Source of the DNA: Gloeophyllum trabeum ATCC 11539
Lineage: Eukaryota; Basidiomycota; Agaricomycetes; Gloeophyllales; Gloeophyllaceae
Length of the DNA stretch: 17,472 bases
Direction: 5' to 3'
NCBI RefSeq assembly: GCF_000344685.1
Contig: NW_006920432.1
Location: forward strand, 64,468 to 81,939
The notes beneath the pieces are model-generated. The model saw only the letters and a program-made list of their open reading frames with translations, was not told the DNA's origin and made no database searches. Below are positions 1 to 8,782 of this stretch, piece after piece (positions within the stretch are counted from its first letter, which is position 1; every line of letters begins with the position of its first letter). The translations under genes and the position numbers were made by a program.

Positions 1-151
1 CATTCTATGTGAATCCATTTGTGGATTGGCATGCTTATATGACACAGTTTTGATAGTACCATGTACAGAGCCTAGTAGTCCTCCGAGCATCAATAACAGC
101 TGCTTACTATCAGGTTCTTTTATAGGACTGATTGTGTATTGCAGGGCTAAT
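1..151. other. Left-edge unassigned sequence
   Basis: No recognisable gene. A pyrimidine-poor stretch ends in TATTGCAG at about 137-144, which resembles an intron acceptor just before the LTR insertion point. Removing the LTR and one target duplication joins this sequence to the weak reading frame that starts at about 606, so it may be the upstream part of that relic. This is inference only. Confidence 0.2.
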
Positions 152-609
152 AACTATGTTAGGAAGCGATGTCCTAACTAGTCGTCTTGAGATAACTGGG
201 CCACGTGCCAACAGTTATGTCGTCACTACCTCAGTAAGCGTACTGAAAGGTAGGTCTGGCTGGGCCAATGCCAACGGTCAAGTCAAGAGTCCAGGTAATC
301 GCTGTATTCAACAGGAGGTTGAACTAAGGAATACATGGGTTTTCCTACAGTATATATAGTAACTGGTATAGGGGTTAATACCCAAAGAAGAGAACAATAA
401 GAAAGGATGCGTAAGCTATCCTGTGAGAACGTAACTCAGAGAAATGAGAAATACAAGGGCGCCCATTGGTAGAAGGTGAGTCAAGGGAGATAACGTGTGA
501 GAAGAAGATAGCGTCCATGGGAAGGTCTACTCAGAGGAAGGTACTGTCCAATAGCAATGCTCGGAATGGAAATAGAATGAGATAAGCATGGGAAAATCAT
601 AACAAACTA
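152..609 (+). mobile_element. Solo LTR (copy 1) with 5-bp target duplication AACTA
   Basis: The LTR body is 157-604 (448 bp). It starts TGTTAGGA and ends CATAACA, so it has the expected TG...CA ends and short inverted termini. It is flanked on both sides by AACTA (152-156 and 605-609), the 5-bp duplication typical of LTR retrotransposon integration. A TATATATAG promoter-like motif lies at about 350-359. A nearly identical copy lies in reverse orientation at 11755-12172. There is no internal retroelement region on either side, so this is a solo LTR left by recombination. The 75-codon open frame inside it recurs in the other LTR and is not considered a gene. The superfamily (copia or gypsy) cannot be decided from the LTR alone. 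Confidence 0.92.
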
Positions 610-1133
610 CATCTGTTTTTCCTGATGCTGGCAGTGTTACGCCCAGCAATACCAGTGATGCTGGCACCGCCCATATGGGACTCAAGTATGACTTACGCCT
701 ACCCTCCCCTGTGTCTGTTTACAGTGCAACCTGAAGCTCACCAGTATCTGACAAAGAGAACCTCTCCCCTCCGTCCACCATATTCAGAGCCAATGCACTG
801 TCCCTGGTTGCCGCTGCACCCAATGCTGCCTCTCCTGTTCATCCCTGTGTTGCTGCTGACTACTGGGTGGATCACGGCCTCCTTGCAATTCCTGATGCCT
901 CTGCTACAATGGATGCATCTATATTCAATCTTCCAGTGGCTGGACCTTTGTCAAGCATTATCAACAAGTCTTGCTTCCCAGCAGGTGACCTTGCAAGGTT
1001 TATGAATAAACTCCAGTGCTGCCCCCCCCCCCCCCATGGAGCCTGGGGAGGACTCAATGCTAGCATGGGAGAGGAGCATGCCCCCTGGAATGACTTTTCT
1101 ATGGTATCACTCCCTGGCCCTTCTGCACCCTAA
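606..1133 (+). pseudogene. Unidentified coding relic interrupted by the solo LTR
   Basis: A frame read from 606 is open for 42 codons, meets TGA at 732-734, then runs open from 735 to a TAA at 1131-1133 (132 residues). The composition looks protein-like (Ala/Pro/Ser-rich), but I recognise no family. It contains a 14-C homopolymer at 1022-1035 that could itself have slipped. If the LTR (157-604) and one AACTA copy are removed, the frame continues into 145-156, after a possible acceptor TATTGCAG. I infer a dead gene or transposon remnant split by the LTR. The overlapping frames at 625-1005 are no better supported. Confidence that this was ever coding is low. Confidence 0.2.
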
Positions 1134-1791
1134 GTATGATGTTTCTAATATACACATGAATGTAATTATTTGCTTGATTATGGAAGATATGTAGCACAGT
1201 CCTCATTACACTGGTAGGTAGATAAGTCTCAGCAAGTCTAGCAACCTATATCATCATAGATAATGGAAGGTACAGTGCTAGGAGGGCAGTCGAGGCAGGG
1301 AGCGCCACTGATGGCCACAGCATCTGACCTGCCCGCTGCTTTCCCTACTAGGGTCCTGGCAGGGCCCTTGGGAGAGTCCAACAGCACCCTCAACTGCACT
1401 CTATTGCCTGGGTATACCAATGTCATACATAGCAGAGACATAGTCTACAAAGTCTGTATGAAACCGCTGGTCAGTCAAAGAGGTCTCCTGAGCCTTGTTA
1501 GGCCTGACCGGTGGTCAGTTGAGTTAGCCTTATAAGGCCTGGGGCCTCACATGTTACTGTAGTGATAATGCAATATACATGCATTGCAGTAACAAGATGT
1601 ATTACATTACACAGCATAATATTAAGGGGTGTGATGTATCACACCCTGCAGGCCCAGGGGAGGCTGCCAGCTGCCAGCTGGGTTTGAAACCAGCTGTCCC
1701 GGCATCCCCGGCTTGATGCTTGGGATCGGGGATGGATCTGTATCTCCGGGGCAAGGTCCATGGGGCTATGAAAATGTGAACCATAATCAAT
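1134..1791. other. Gene-free stretch with two short hairpins
   Basis: I see no convincing gene. Two inverted-repeat structures are visible. At 1552-1594, TGTTACTG pairs with CAGTAACA, with an inner AATGCA/TGCATT pairing. At 1627-1646, GGGTGTGAT pairs with ATCACACCC across a 2-nt centre. GTTTGAAACC at about 1682 resembles a tRNA B-box only superficially. The stretch may be debris of old MITEs. The open frame at 1263-1535 has no recognisable similarity. Confidence 0.4.
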
Positions 1792-2227
1792 TACAGTCGA
1801 CTCTGTCTTAACCCATAACAGGTCGTGGAACCCAAAAGTTATGGGTTTTGGCAGACTGGGTTACCAGAATGTGTGACACCGTGTGACTACCTAGTAAGTG
1901 TGACAGACAGCCTATTCGGTATATGCCGGACGTCGTTTATGACAACGTTTAGAGACGGAATCTTGAGTCTGGTATGGGTTATCTTCTGAAATACCACGAG
2001 AACCGAAAATTCAGGGTCCAGATAGTCCAGGTTCTCGTGGGAAGGAGACCTGCACCTTCCTAATATAGGTTGTTTTATGGGTTATGACCCTCTAAAAAGT
2101 TATGGGTTATGGGATATGGCAGACTTATGGGCTTTTACTATCTACCATGTCGGTGGAAGCCAAAAACCTATGGGTTATTACAGGTTATGGGTTATGACAG
2201 GTATGGGTTAAGACAGAGTCGACTGTA
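1792..2227. mobile_element. Tc1/mariner-type MITE
   Basis: The element is 1794-2225 (432 bp), flanked by TA on both sides (1792-1793 and 2226-2227). Its termini are a perfect 24-bp inverted repeat starting CAGTCGACTCTGTCTTAACC (1794-1817 against 2202-2225). TA target duplication and CAG...CTG ends fit the Tc1/mariner superfamily. There is no transposase frame, so it is non-autonomous. The interior carries many copies of a TATGGGTTA-like motif (for example near 1838, 1973, 2076, 2099, 2168, 2184, 2202) and a hairpin with an 11-bp stem (CCACGAGAACC at about 1994, GGTTCTCGTGG at about 2030). It ends 31 bp from the QTRT2 stop codon, so the 3' UTR or polyadenylation signal of that gene may lie inside it. 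Confidence 0.88.
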
Positions 2228-2256
2228 CATCAACCTGTGGTAGCTGCATCCATATA

Positions 2257-4004
2257 CTAGCTCAACAACTCTTTGGCTTTTTCCCTGGCCAATCTACCCT
2301 TCCCCCTTGCGAGTTCAACCTCTGCCCAGCATTTGGCAGACACATTGAACAGAGAGGAACTTGCATCATAGACCCTACTGAAAATAGCTATCTCATCTCC
2401 AATCACCTGGTCACAAACACCTGGGCTACCCAAAAGCTCCCTCACTCCATTGAAGAATGCATCGAGCACAGAGAGATTATGGGTAAGCAAGAGTGCATGA
2501 GCTGACATCTCATGGGTATGGAGGAGATGGTGGATGTATGCTCGGGAAAAGGGGGATGGGCTCTCTCCTACCTCACCTGAGTCTATGCTACTATGCAGAA
2601 TGACCGTAGAGGGAGCAACAGGAGACCGGGCCGCAGAAGGGAAGGGGTGGTCCGTGAGTGGTCGAAAATCGTGTGCATACTGGAAGTTATACAGGTTGTA
2701 CCCGATGGGAATGCCGGCTTGCCGTGCACCGTCGTTCTCGCCCGCCGCATCGTCGTCACCAGAAGCCGCGACGTGGTCCCGGTACTGCTGAGGGACAGGA
2801 AACTGAAAGTCGAGAGCAATGCCGATATCCGCGGCACGCTGAGCCCATGCAGCATCGAATAGATCCACGCCGGCCGACTGGATCAGCTGTAGTATCTCAT
2901 GCGGGCCGGTGCAAGAGTTGACAAGGCGGGGCTTCTGCTCAGGGAGAGCGGACAAAGACGTTCGGACAAGGTCAGCCAAATCCCCGGTATACTGCGTCAA
3001 GTCCCAGGGATGCAGGACCTCCGGGACGAGGTGCGCCGGGATCTTGTCGTATAACCGACCAGTCAGCCTATCCCCGCTTAGCGTCGCCCGCAACGGTGCG
3101 AGGTCGAAGGAATACCCTGCCACGCCCTCGTCGAGCGTCTGGAGTGGCCGGACCATGTCGGCCTCCTTGTCGTATAGACGAGACGTCAGACCGTCCGCGA
3201 AGGCCGCTCTAGCGTCGTGCTCGACGCCGCCGGCCATCTGGACGAAGACATTGGTCGGGTGAGTGTATTCCGAGGTGTCAGAGCGGAGGAGGTCGGATAG
3301 CCAGGCTAGGGATCGCTCGACGCTTTTGACCGAACGCTTTTGGGAGAAGGGCGGTGGCGTGAACGGGGTGTCCGTGAGAGCGAACACGATATCGGGGTCG
3401 CAAGCTTGAGAGTATGAACGCCAGCTCGCCGGGCTGACCTGTCACTGAGTGTCAGAACATAAAGGTCTGCGTGAAATCTACGACGCGGGACACGATCCTT
3501 GCCTTACGGACGCCCCTGACGCAGTTTGCAGATATGTGATTGTCGCCACTGGGCGGCATTTCACGGACGTCCGCGGGATCTCGGAGGGACAGGGAGAGGA
3601 TAAATCGCGAGGGTGAGTAGCCCAGAAAACGCTGCAGGGCTTTGGGACCGCCGAGGAGTGTCGGCACAGGGGGATTTTGATCTAAGCTGCACGACGAGAG
3701 TAATCAGGATCGAGAAACACAAAGGACGGGTTGCAACATACAAGCTTTCAAATGTTGCGTGAATCCATCTGACAGCCTCCGTCTGCTCGCATAGCCTTTG
3801 AGTGAGGTGCGACACGACGCCTCGAGACGTCGCGGTGACGAAGCCCGGAGTCTTCACTTCGAGGACCGTTCCGTCTGGACGCTTCAGCTGGAGTATACCT
3901 CTTCGGTAGCCATGCTGCTTTCCAGACTCGAGCGTGAAGGCGATGGTGGAATACATCCGAGCAGTCGGCGACACAGTAAGAGCAGCTCGAGATGCCCGAA
4001 GCAT
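2257..4004 (-). CDS. QTRT2: Queuine tRNA-ribosyltransferase accessory subunit 2
   Basis: This is the non-catalytic partner of the eukaryotic tRNA-guanine transglycosylase, which exchanges guanine-34 for queuine in GUN-anticodon tRNAs. Model: exon 1 4004-3742, exon 2 3686-3503, exon 3 3438-2257, giving 542 aa. Intron 1 (55 nt) is GT-AG. Intron 2 (64 nt) appears to be GC-AG (AAG|GCAAGG), which joins RGVRK to VSPASW in frame. Family landmarks, by memory of the family: TPGFVTATSRGVVSHLT, SLRDPADVREMPPSG, KSVERSLAWLSDLL, a DLFDAAW block at mid-protein, and a C-terminal RAYIHHLLHTHEMSAHALLL block. The expected zinc CxCxxC positions read F415-P-S417-A-A-R420, so those ligands look lost, while H469 in THNL remains. 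The first 16 residues are Arg-rich and acid-free, resembling a mitochondrial presequence; a second Met at 3956 would give 526 aa. Confidence 0.88.
3439..3502 (-). other. QTRT2: Candidate GC-AG intron of QTRT2
   Basis: The donor reads AAG|GCAAGG (exon end 3503) and the acceptor GACAG|GTC (exon start 3438). No GT donor near this site keeps the frame with this acceptor. The nearby GTAAGG (one base after a codon end) is out of phase with it. Using the GC donor yields the expected GVRK-VSPASW junction. Confidence 0.7.
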
Positions 4005-4400
4005 AAAATGAAGTCAAAGACCTTTACCGTGGGCCGTCGGCCTCCATCTCAAATCTAAGATCAAAGCCACAATAAGGCCACATCCAAGAATGCATTACTA
4101 CATCGTCCAAAATGATATACATTATTGAGTCCTCTCGAGGATAGAGCTATCGGACTCTCAGACGCCCCTCACCCTAACGGCTAGGACGGGTATACGAGTA
4201 AATGGTCCCACGGGAGGAATCGACAATCGCAACGAAACAGAGATATATGCAAAGTGATGCTCTAATGCTAATATTGGTGGTCAATTATCTGATCTATCGG
4301 AATGATGCTACGAGTTGACTCACCGTTCCGTGTATCATACAACAATCGTACGTCGTGTTCCACACACAACGTAACCCCAAGACGGATGCTACCCACAGTG
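4005..4400. other. Intergenic region between QTRT2 5' end and UBC2 3' end
   Basis: The two genes are tandem on the minus strand, so this 396-bp gap should hold the UBC2 3' UTR and the QTRT2 promoter. I see no clear TATA box, repeat or additional gene. The small frame at 3798-4058 on the plus strand is a shadow of QTRT2 exon 1. Confidence 0.5.
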
Positions 4401-5005
4401 TCACTGCGACGCCGCCTGCGCGTCCTCCTGCTTCATCCGCTCCTTTTCCTCGGGATCGAGCCAACTCTCCTCAACAGTCTCCTTGACTCGACGGACGTAC
4501 TCTTTCATGTTTTCTCGGTACAGCTGAGCCGCTTCGGCATTCGCGGGACTATTGGGATTGGGATCATGCAGAAGGGATTGGATGGAGGTGAGGATGGCGG
4601 CGACGTCGTACGTAGGAGACCAGCGGTTTTGGAGGATATCGAGACAGAGTTCACCGTTGGCGTAGACGTTTGGATGGAACATGCGGGACAGAAACTTGAC
4701 AGTGGGAGGCTTGTTGGGATAGGACTCGTCAAAGGTCAAGAGCAGTCTAAAGGTGCCATCCTCGAAAGGAGTGTCGGCTGGACGCGATGAGCAAGATCCA
4801 ACAACTCAAGTAAGCTGACATACCTGGACCGAATATGACGGCGTTCCAAAGCATAATGTTATCCGGACATGGGCTTCCTGAGACGCCACTTGGTGGGTCC
4901 GTCGAGAGACGTTTGAAGTCTCGGATGAGGCGGCGTCTGCAGTTCGTGGACTAGGGTCGTGTGAGACATACACGACGGTCTCCAGTTGCTCTAAAGACTT
5001 ACCAT
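4401..5005 (-). CDS. UBC2: Ubiquitin-conjugating enzyme E2 (Rad6/Ubc2 type)
   Basis: This Rad6-type E2 transfers ubiquitin from E1 to substrates. In the known family it works with Bre1 on histone H2B and with Rad18 on PCNA. Model: exon 1 5005-5003 (ATG only), exon 2 4950-4824, exon 3 4777-4401, giving 168 aa. Introns are 52 and 46 nt, both GT-AG. The start [13 protein letters not shown] matches the family N-terminus only with the CCTAG acceptor at 4951. Visible landmarks are the HPN motif (H78-P79-N80), catalytic Cys88 in NGELCLDIL, and the block [20 protein letters not shown]. The core ends near W149; residues 152-168 form a charged tail ([12 protein letters not shown]...), longer than the fission-yeast protein as I recall it and unlike the polyacidic tail of budding yeast. 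It is divergent from CLF1. Identification is very secure. Confidence 0.96.
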
Positions 5006-5244
5006 GGTAATAGTAGAGAGCTACACTCGAGAGCTATGAAAAGACGACGACGGTGGCGGTAGAGAGCAAAACGACAGAACGCAAGTACAAGTCAGCGAGA
5101 AAGGAGGGTCGCCACAAACGGTCAGACGCCCAGAGGCTGTGTGGCACGTGACGACTTCCTTCTGAGGCGTCTCTTATAGTCGTACAAACTCTCGGTCTGC
5201 ACCGCGGAACACGACAAAGCCAGACCGGAGAGTACCAGCGCATC
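5006..5244. promoter_or_regulatory. Shared divergent promoter region UBC2/CLF1
   Basis: Only 239 bp separate the UBC2 start codon (minus, 5005) from the CLF1 start codon (plus, 5245), so both promoters must lie here. A CACGTG E-box within GGCACGTGAC is at 5145-5150. I see no clear TATA box on either strand, as expected for housekeeping genes. Binding by any factor is inference. Confidence 0.6.
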
Positions 5245-8050
5245 ATGCAGGACGGTAGAGCACCTCGGTTTGTCGTCGTATGACTCGTCCTTTGGCGCAG
5301 CACTTATTGTCTCGAAAACAGTGTCAAAAACAGGGCGCCGGCCGCCATCCAGGTTCGTCTGTGACACGGCTTTCACGCGTCTCCCCACTCATGAACTGCG
5401 ATAGATTACCGCCGAGCAAATTCTCCGGGAGGTGAGCTAATGTGCCCTTACCCGCGCGTGTCCGTTTGACTCTGAACTCGAGTTGCAACCTTAGGCTCAA
5501 GAGCGGCAAGAGAGCCAGTTCCGCGCGCCGAAGCAGCGCATTGAAGACTTTGAGGAGCTTCATGAGTACAGGGGAAGGAAGCGGAAGGAGTTTGAGGAAC
5601 GGATACGGCGGACGAGGGGCAACATGTGAGTCCCGCTCGAATCGGACGGTCTGCAGACTGACAATTCACTCCAGCAAAGAATGGCTACAGTATGCCAACT
5701 GGGAGGTACGTATATATGCTCCTCCCTGGCTTCTACCTCTGACCCCCTTCTTCCCTGAACAGGCCAGCCAAAACGAGTTCGCTCGGTCACGCTCAGTCTT
5801 CGAGCGTGCTTTGGACGTCGATCCGCGAAGCGTGCAGCTATGGCTCAGCTACACTGAGATGGAGCTTAAGGCGCGAAATGTCCAGCACGCTCGGAACCTG
5901 TTCGACCGAGCGGTCACCCTCCTCCCGCGCGTAGACCAGCTCTGGTACAAGTACGTCTACCTCGAAGAGCTGCTGCAGAACATCCCGGGTGCCCGCCAGG
6001 TGTTCGAGCGTTGGATGCAGTGGGAGCCCGACGACAAGGCGTGGCAGGCGTACATCAAGATGGAGGAGCGGTACAACGAGCTGGACAGGGCTAGCGCGAT
6101 ATACGAACGGTGGGTTGCTGTACGGCCGGAGCCAAGGGTCTGGGTCAAGTGGGGGAAATTCGAGGAAGAGAGGGGCAAGCTCGACAAGGCGAGGGAGGTC
6201 TTCCAAACCGCGCTGGAGTTCTTCGGGGACGACCCAGAGCAGGTCGAGAAGGCGCAAGCTGTGTTTGGCGCGTTTGCAAGGATGGAGACCAGGCTCAAGG
6301 AATATGAGCGTGCACGGGTCATATACAAGGTACGTGCGGGACTCGAACTTGCGAGGCATCATTACCAACCCCTGCGATAAGTTCGCCCTGGAACGGCTCC
6401 CCCGATCCAAGTCAACGAATCTTTATGCAGCATATACAAAGTTCGAGAAACAACACGGAAATCGGTCCACGCTGGAATCCACCGTCCTCGGGAAGCGGCG
6501 AATCCAGTATGAAGAAGAGCTCGCTCACGACGGCCGCAACTATGATGTATGGTTTGACTACGCCCGGCTCGAGGAGGGAGCGGTGAGAGACCTGAGAGAT
6601 GAGGGTGCGACTGCCGATGAGGTGGAGCAGGCTATCGGCCGGGTCCGAGAAGTGTACGAGCGGGCCGTCGCACAGGTACCTCCAGGCGGTGAGAAGCGGC
6701 ATTGGCGGCGCTACATATTCTTGTGGCTAGATTATGCCCTCTTTGAGGAGATCGAGACCAAGGTATGTCAGGTCTTACCGTGCAATATCCCCAGCATTTG
6801 ATTCCTCTCCCGCCTAGGACTATGACCGCACACGACAAATATACCAAACGGCGCTGAACCTGGTACCACATAAGCAGTTCACTTTTGCAAAGCTGTGGCT
6901 TATGTTTGCTAAATTCGAATTGCGACGGTTGGACTTGGGCGCGGCCAGAAAAATCCTGGGTACTGCAATCGGTATGTGCCCGAAAGAGGCGCTGTTCAAG
7001 GGTTATATCCAGATGGAACTGGATGTGAGTGTCACTCTACGACCTGTATTGTCACTCATTGACTGGCAACGTGTAGCTTCGGGAATTCGATCGTGTGCGC
7101 ACGCTTTACGAGAAATACCTTGAGGTAACAGTCTCTTCAGTTGCACCTCAGTTTCTGTCTGATAGTGTCTGTTACAGTTCGACCCCACAAACTCTGCAGC
7201 CTGGATCAAGTACGCAGAGCTGGAGACGCAACTCGAGGACTTCTCGCGCACACGTGCAATCTTCGAGCTTGGCGTCTCTCAGTCTCCACTCTCCATGCCG
7301 GAACTCCTCTGGAAAGCCTACATCGACTTTGAAATCGAGGAAGGCGAGCGCGATCGCGCGCGTGCCCTCTTCGAGCGCCTGGTCTCTCTCAGCGGGCACA
7401 TCAAAGTGTGGCTGTCGTACGCCAAGTTCGAGGCCGAGCCTATGCCCATACCGCGAGCGCAGCGGGACGAAGAAGAGGACGAAGACGAGGATGCGGAGGT
7501 GCCGATGGTGCCTGGAGACCCTGCCCTCGCAAGAGCTGTCTACGAGAGAGGGTACCGCGACCTGAAGAGCAAGGGCCTCAAGGATGAGGTGCGTTTGTCG
7601 TGGCGAACCTCTGCTCCGTGGCTAACGTCGTTGCAGCGATTCGCCCTTCTCAAGCATTGGAAGGAGTTTGAGGAGAACTACGGTTCGGCGAGCGATGTCT
7701 CGAAGGTCCAGGCTATGATGCCGATTGCCACGAAGAAAAGGCGAATGGACAACGAGACTGGGCAGATGGAAGAAGGTAATCCCATATTTGCTTATTCGTG
7801 TAGCTCGACGCTGACGATGGCGCTAGTATGGGAAATGGTCTTCCCGGACGACGAACGCGAGGCAAACCCGACTTCGTTCAAGTTCCTGCAAAGAGCGCAT
7901 GCTTGGAAGAGCGCCCAAGCCAAGGGAGGTGCTACCGCTGCTACAGGGGCAGCAGCGGCCGCCGCGCCTGCGCCGGCTGCGTCAGATGGCGGTACACGCG
8001 CTGCGAATGACGAGAGTAGTGACGAGTCCAGCTCCGGTGGAGAGGATTAA
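5245..8050 (+). CDS. CLF1: Pre-mRNA-splicing factor CLF1 (crooked-neck-like)
   Basis: This nuclear HAT-repeat scaffold belongs to the Prp19/NineTeen-associated complex and acts in spliceosome assembly and activation. Model of 12 exons: 5245-5267, 5322-5352, 5405-5431, 5495-5625, 5675-5705, 5763-6329, 6382-6762, 6818-7024, 7077-7124, 7178-7588, 7637-7775, 7827-8050, giving 739 aa in one continuous frame. The start gives [33 protein letters not shown], the typical Clf1 N-terminus. HAT-type repeats with W..Y...E patterns run almost throughout ([59 protein letters not shown]). Residues about 579-589 are an acidic linker. The last roughly 45 residues are Ala-rich, then Ser/Asp/Glu-rich. Introns are 48-63 nt; intron 1 uses GTTTGT, intron 2 GTTCGT, and intron 6 an AAG acceptor, all chosen by frame and family match. 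Confidence 0.96.
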
Positions 8051-8226
8051 CCGCCTTGTATATGCTGTCGTGTCTCCAGCCAAATTCATTTCGATGTTTG
8101 TACTGCTAGCAAAGCCATATCATCTGTGCTTTCTATCCCATTCACACTTCGGGAATACACTGAATATCGCTATATGTTACATTTGCAACTAGATAATGCC
8201 CGGCAGCACCACTCCCAAGGAGCCTC

Positions 8227-8705
8227 CTAGCACGTCAATATCCCGTTCTTGATGGTAACGCAGTCCCCTGCCGACAGGATACCGTTGAGCACTAAAAGAT
8301 CGAACACCAGCCTACTACGCTTACCGAGGTCTACGATCGAGGCAGGTTCACCACCGTGCCCATCGCCGCAGTAGCATTCCATAAATTCGATTCCGGCAGC
8401 AATCTCACACCCGCTGCAAGTTGAGCTGAAGTAGCCGCTGCAGGGAGAGGTGAGTCAACCAGACGGCTATCGTAAGTCGAATGCACTCACTTGTGAGCAC
8501 AAGTAAGTTGGCCGCCATCGTTGGCGACACATTTGTCCAGATTGATGGCGGAGTCGACCGCATCCCCAGCGCTGTTGTAGCAGGTGGTGAAATATGAATA
8601 GTCGGAGACATATCCGCTGGTGCAGTCTGTCAAACTGGCACTGGTGAGCTGTAGTTGCAGGAGGAAGGCCACGGTGGAGGCTGCAAGGGTTGATGAGAAC
8701 TTCAT
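8227..8705 (-). CDS. Small secreted cyanovirin-N-like (CVNH) protein
   Basis: This is a probable secreted lectin-like protein; CVNH domains bind mannose-type glycans in characterised members. Model: exon 1 8705-8491, exon 2 8437-8325, exon 3 8267-8227, giving 122 aa with GT-AG introns of 53 and 57 nt. Residues 1-23 form a signal peptide (hydrophobic AFLLQLQL, TSA cleavage site). The mature part is about 99 residues, one CVNH domain in length, with ten Cys. It shows the INLDKCVANDGGQLTC...GYFSSTCSGCEI pattern and a NGILTC end. An in-frame ATG at 8760-8762 was not used because it destroys the signal peptide and lies too close to the TATA box. An alternative acceptor at 8292 would give a 33-nt intron, too short for this genome. 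The gene is convergent with CLF1, with 176 bp between stops. Ligand specificity cannot be told from sequence. Confidence 0.78.
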
Positions 8706-8774
8706 TGTGGGATTTATGTGCTGCTCTTGTTTCGTGGGGGGTGGGGGTTGAGTTATATGCAAATGACTGCCCCC

Positions 8775-8782
8775 TTTTTATA
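8775..8782 (-). promoter_or_regulatory. TATA box of the CVNH gene
   Basis: On the minus strand the sequence reads TATAAAAAGGGG, 70-77 bp upstream of the chosen ATG (8705). It implies a start site around 8745-8755 and so favours the Met at 8705 over the one at 8762. A strong TATA contrasts with the TATA-less housekeeping genes nearby and suggests regulated expression. Confidence 0.7.

Noticed and set aside
132..359. 75-codon frame, and its twin at 11970-12197, as a conserved gene pair
   Set aside because: Both lie in the LTRs; their similarity is the repeat itself, and the first residues diverge exactly at the LTR edge.
625..1005. 126-codon plus-strand frame as a gene
   Set aside because: The composition is unstructured, overlaps a better frame, and no family or splice context is visible.
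1672..1700. tRNA or SINE B-box near GTTTGAAACC
   Set aside because: There is no A-box, no acceptor stem and no cloverleaf could be drawn.
1808..2215. Telomere-like repeats
   Set aside because: The word is TATGGGTTA, not TTAGGG, it occurs in both orientations and is confined within the MITE.
2534..3262. Several plus-strand frames opposite QTRT2
   Set aside because: They are shadows on the antisense of a well-supported exon.
4401..4739. UBC2 starting at the internal Met at 4739
   Set aside because: The Rad6 N-terminal half is plainly encoded upstream in exon 2, with matching splice sites.
4934..4945. CTGCAG acceptor for UBC2 exon 2
   Set aside because: It leaves the frame one base out of phase with the ATG-only exon; the CCTAG acceptor gives the family N-terminus.
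8292..8324. 33-nt second intron for the CVNH gene
   Set aside because: It is in frame, but shorter than any other intron here (46 nt minimum); the 57-nt alternative gives a more typical CVNH end.
8706..8762. Upstream in-frame ATG for the CVNH protein
   Set aside because: It adds a Pro/Gln-rich segment before the signal peptide and lies too close to the TATA box.
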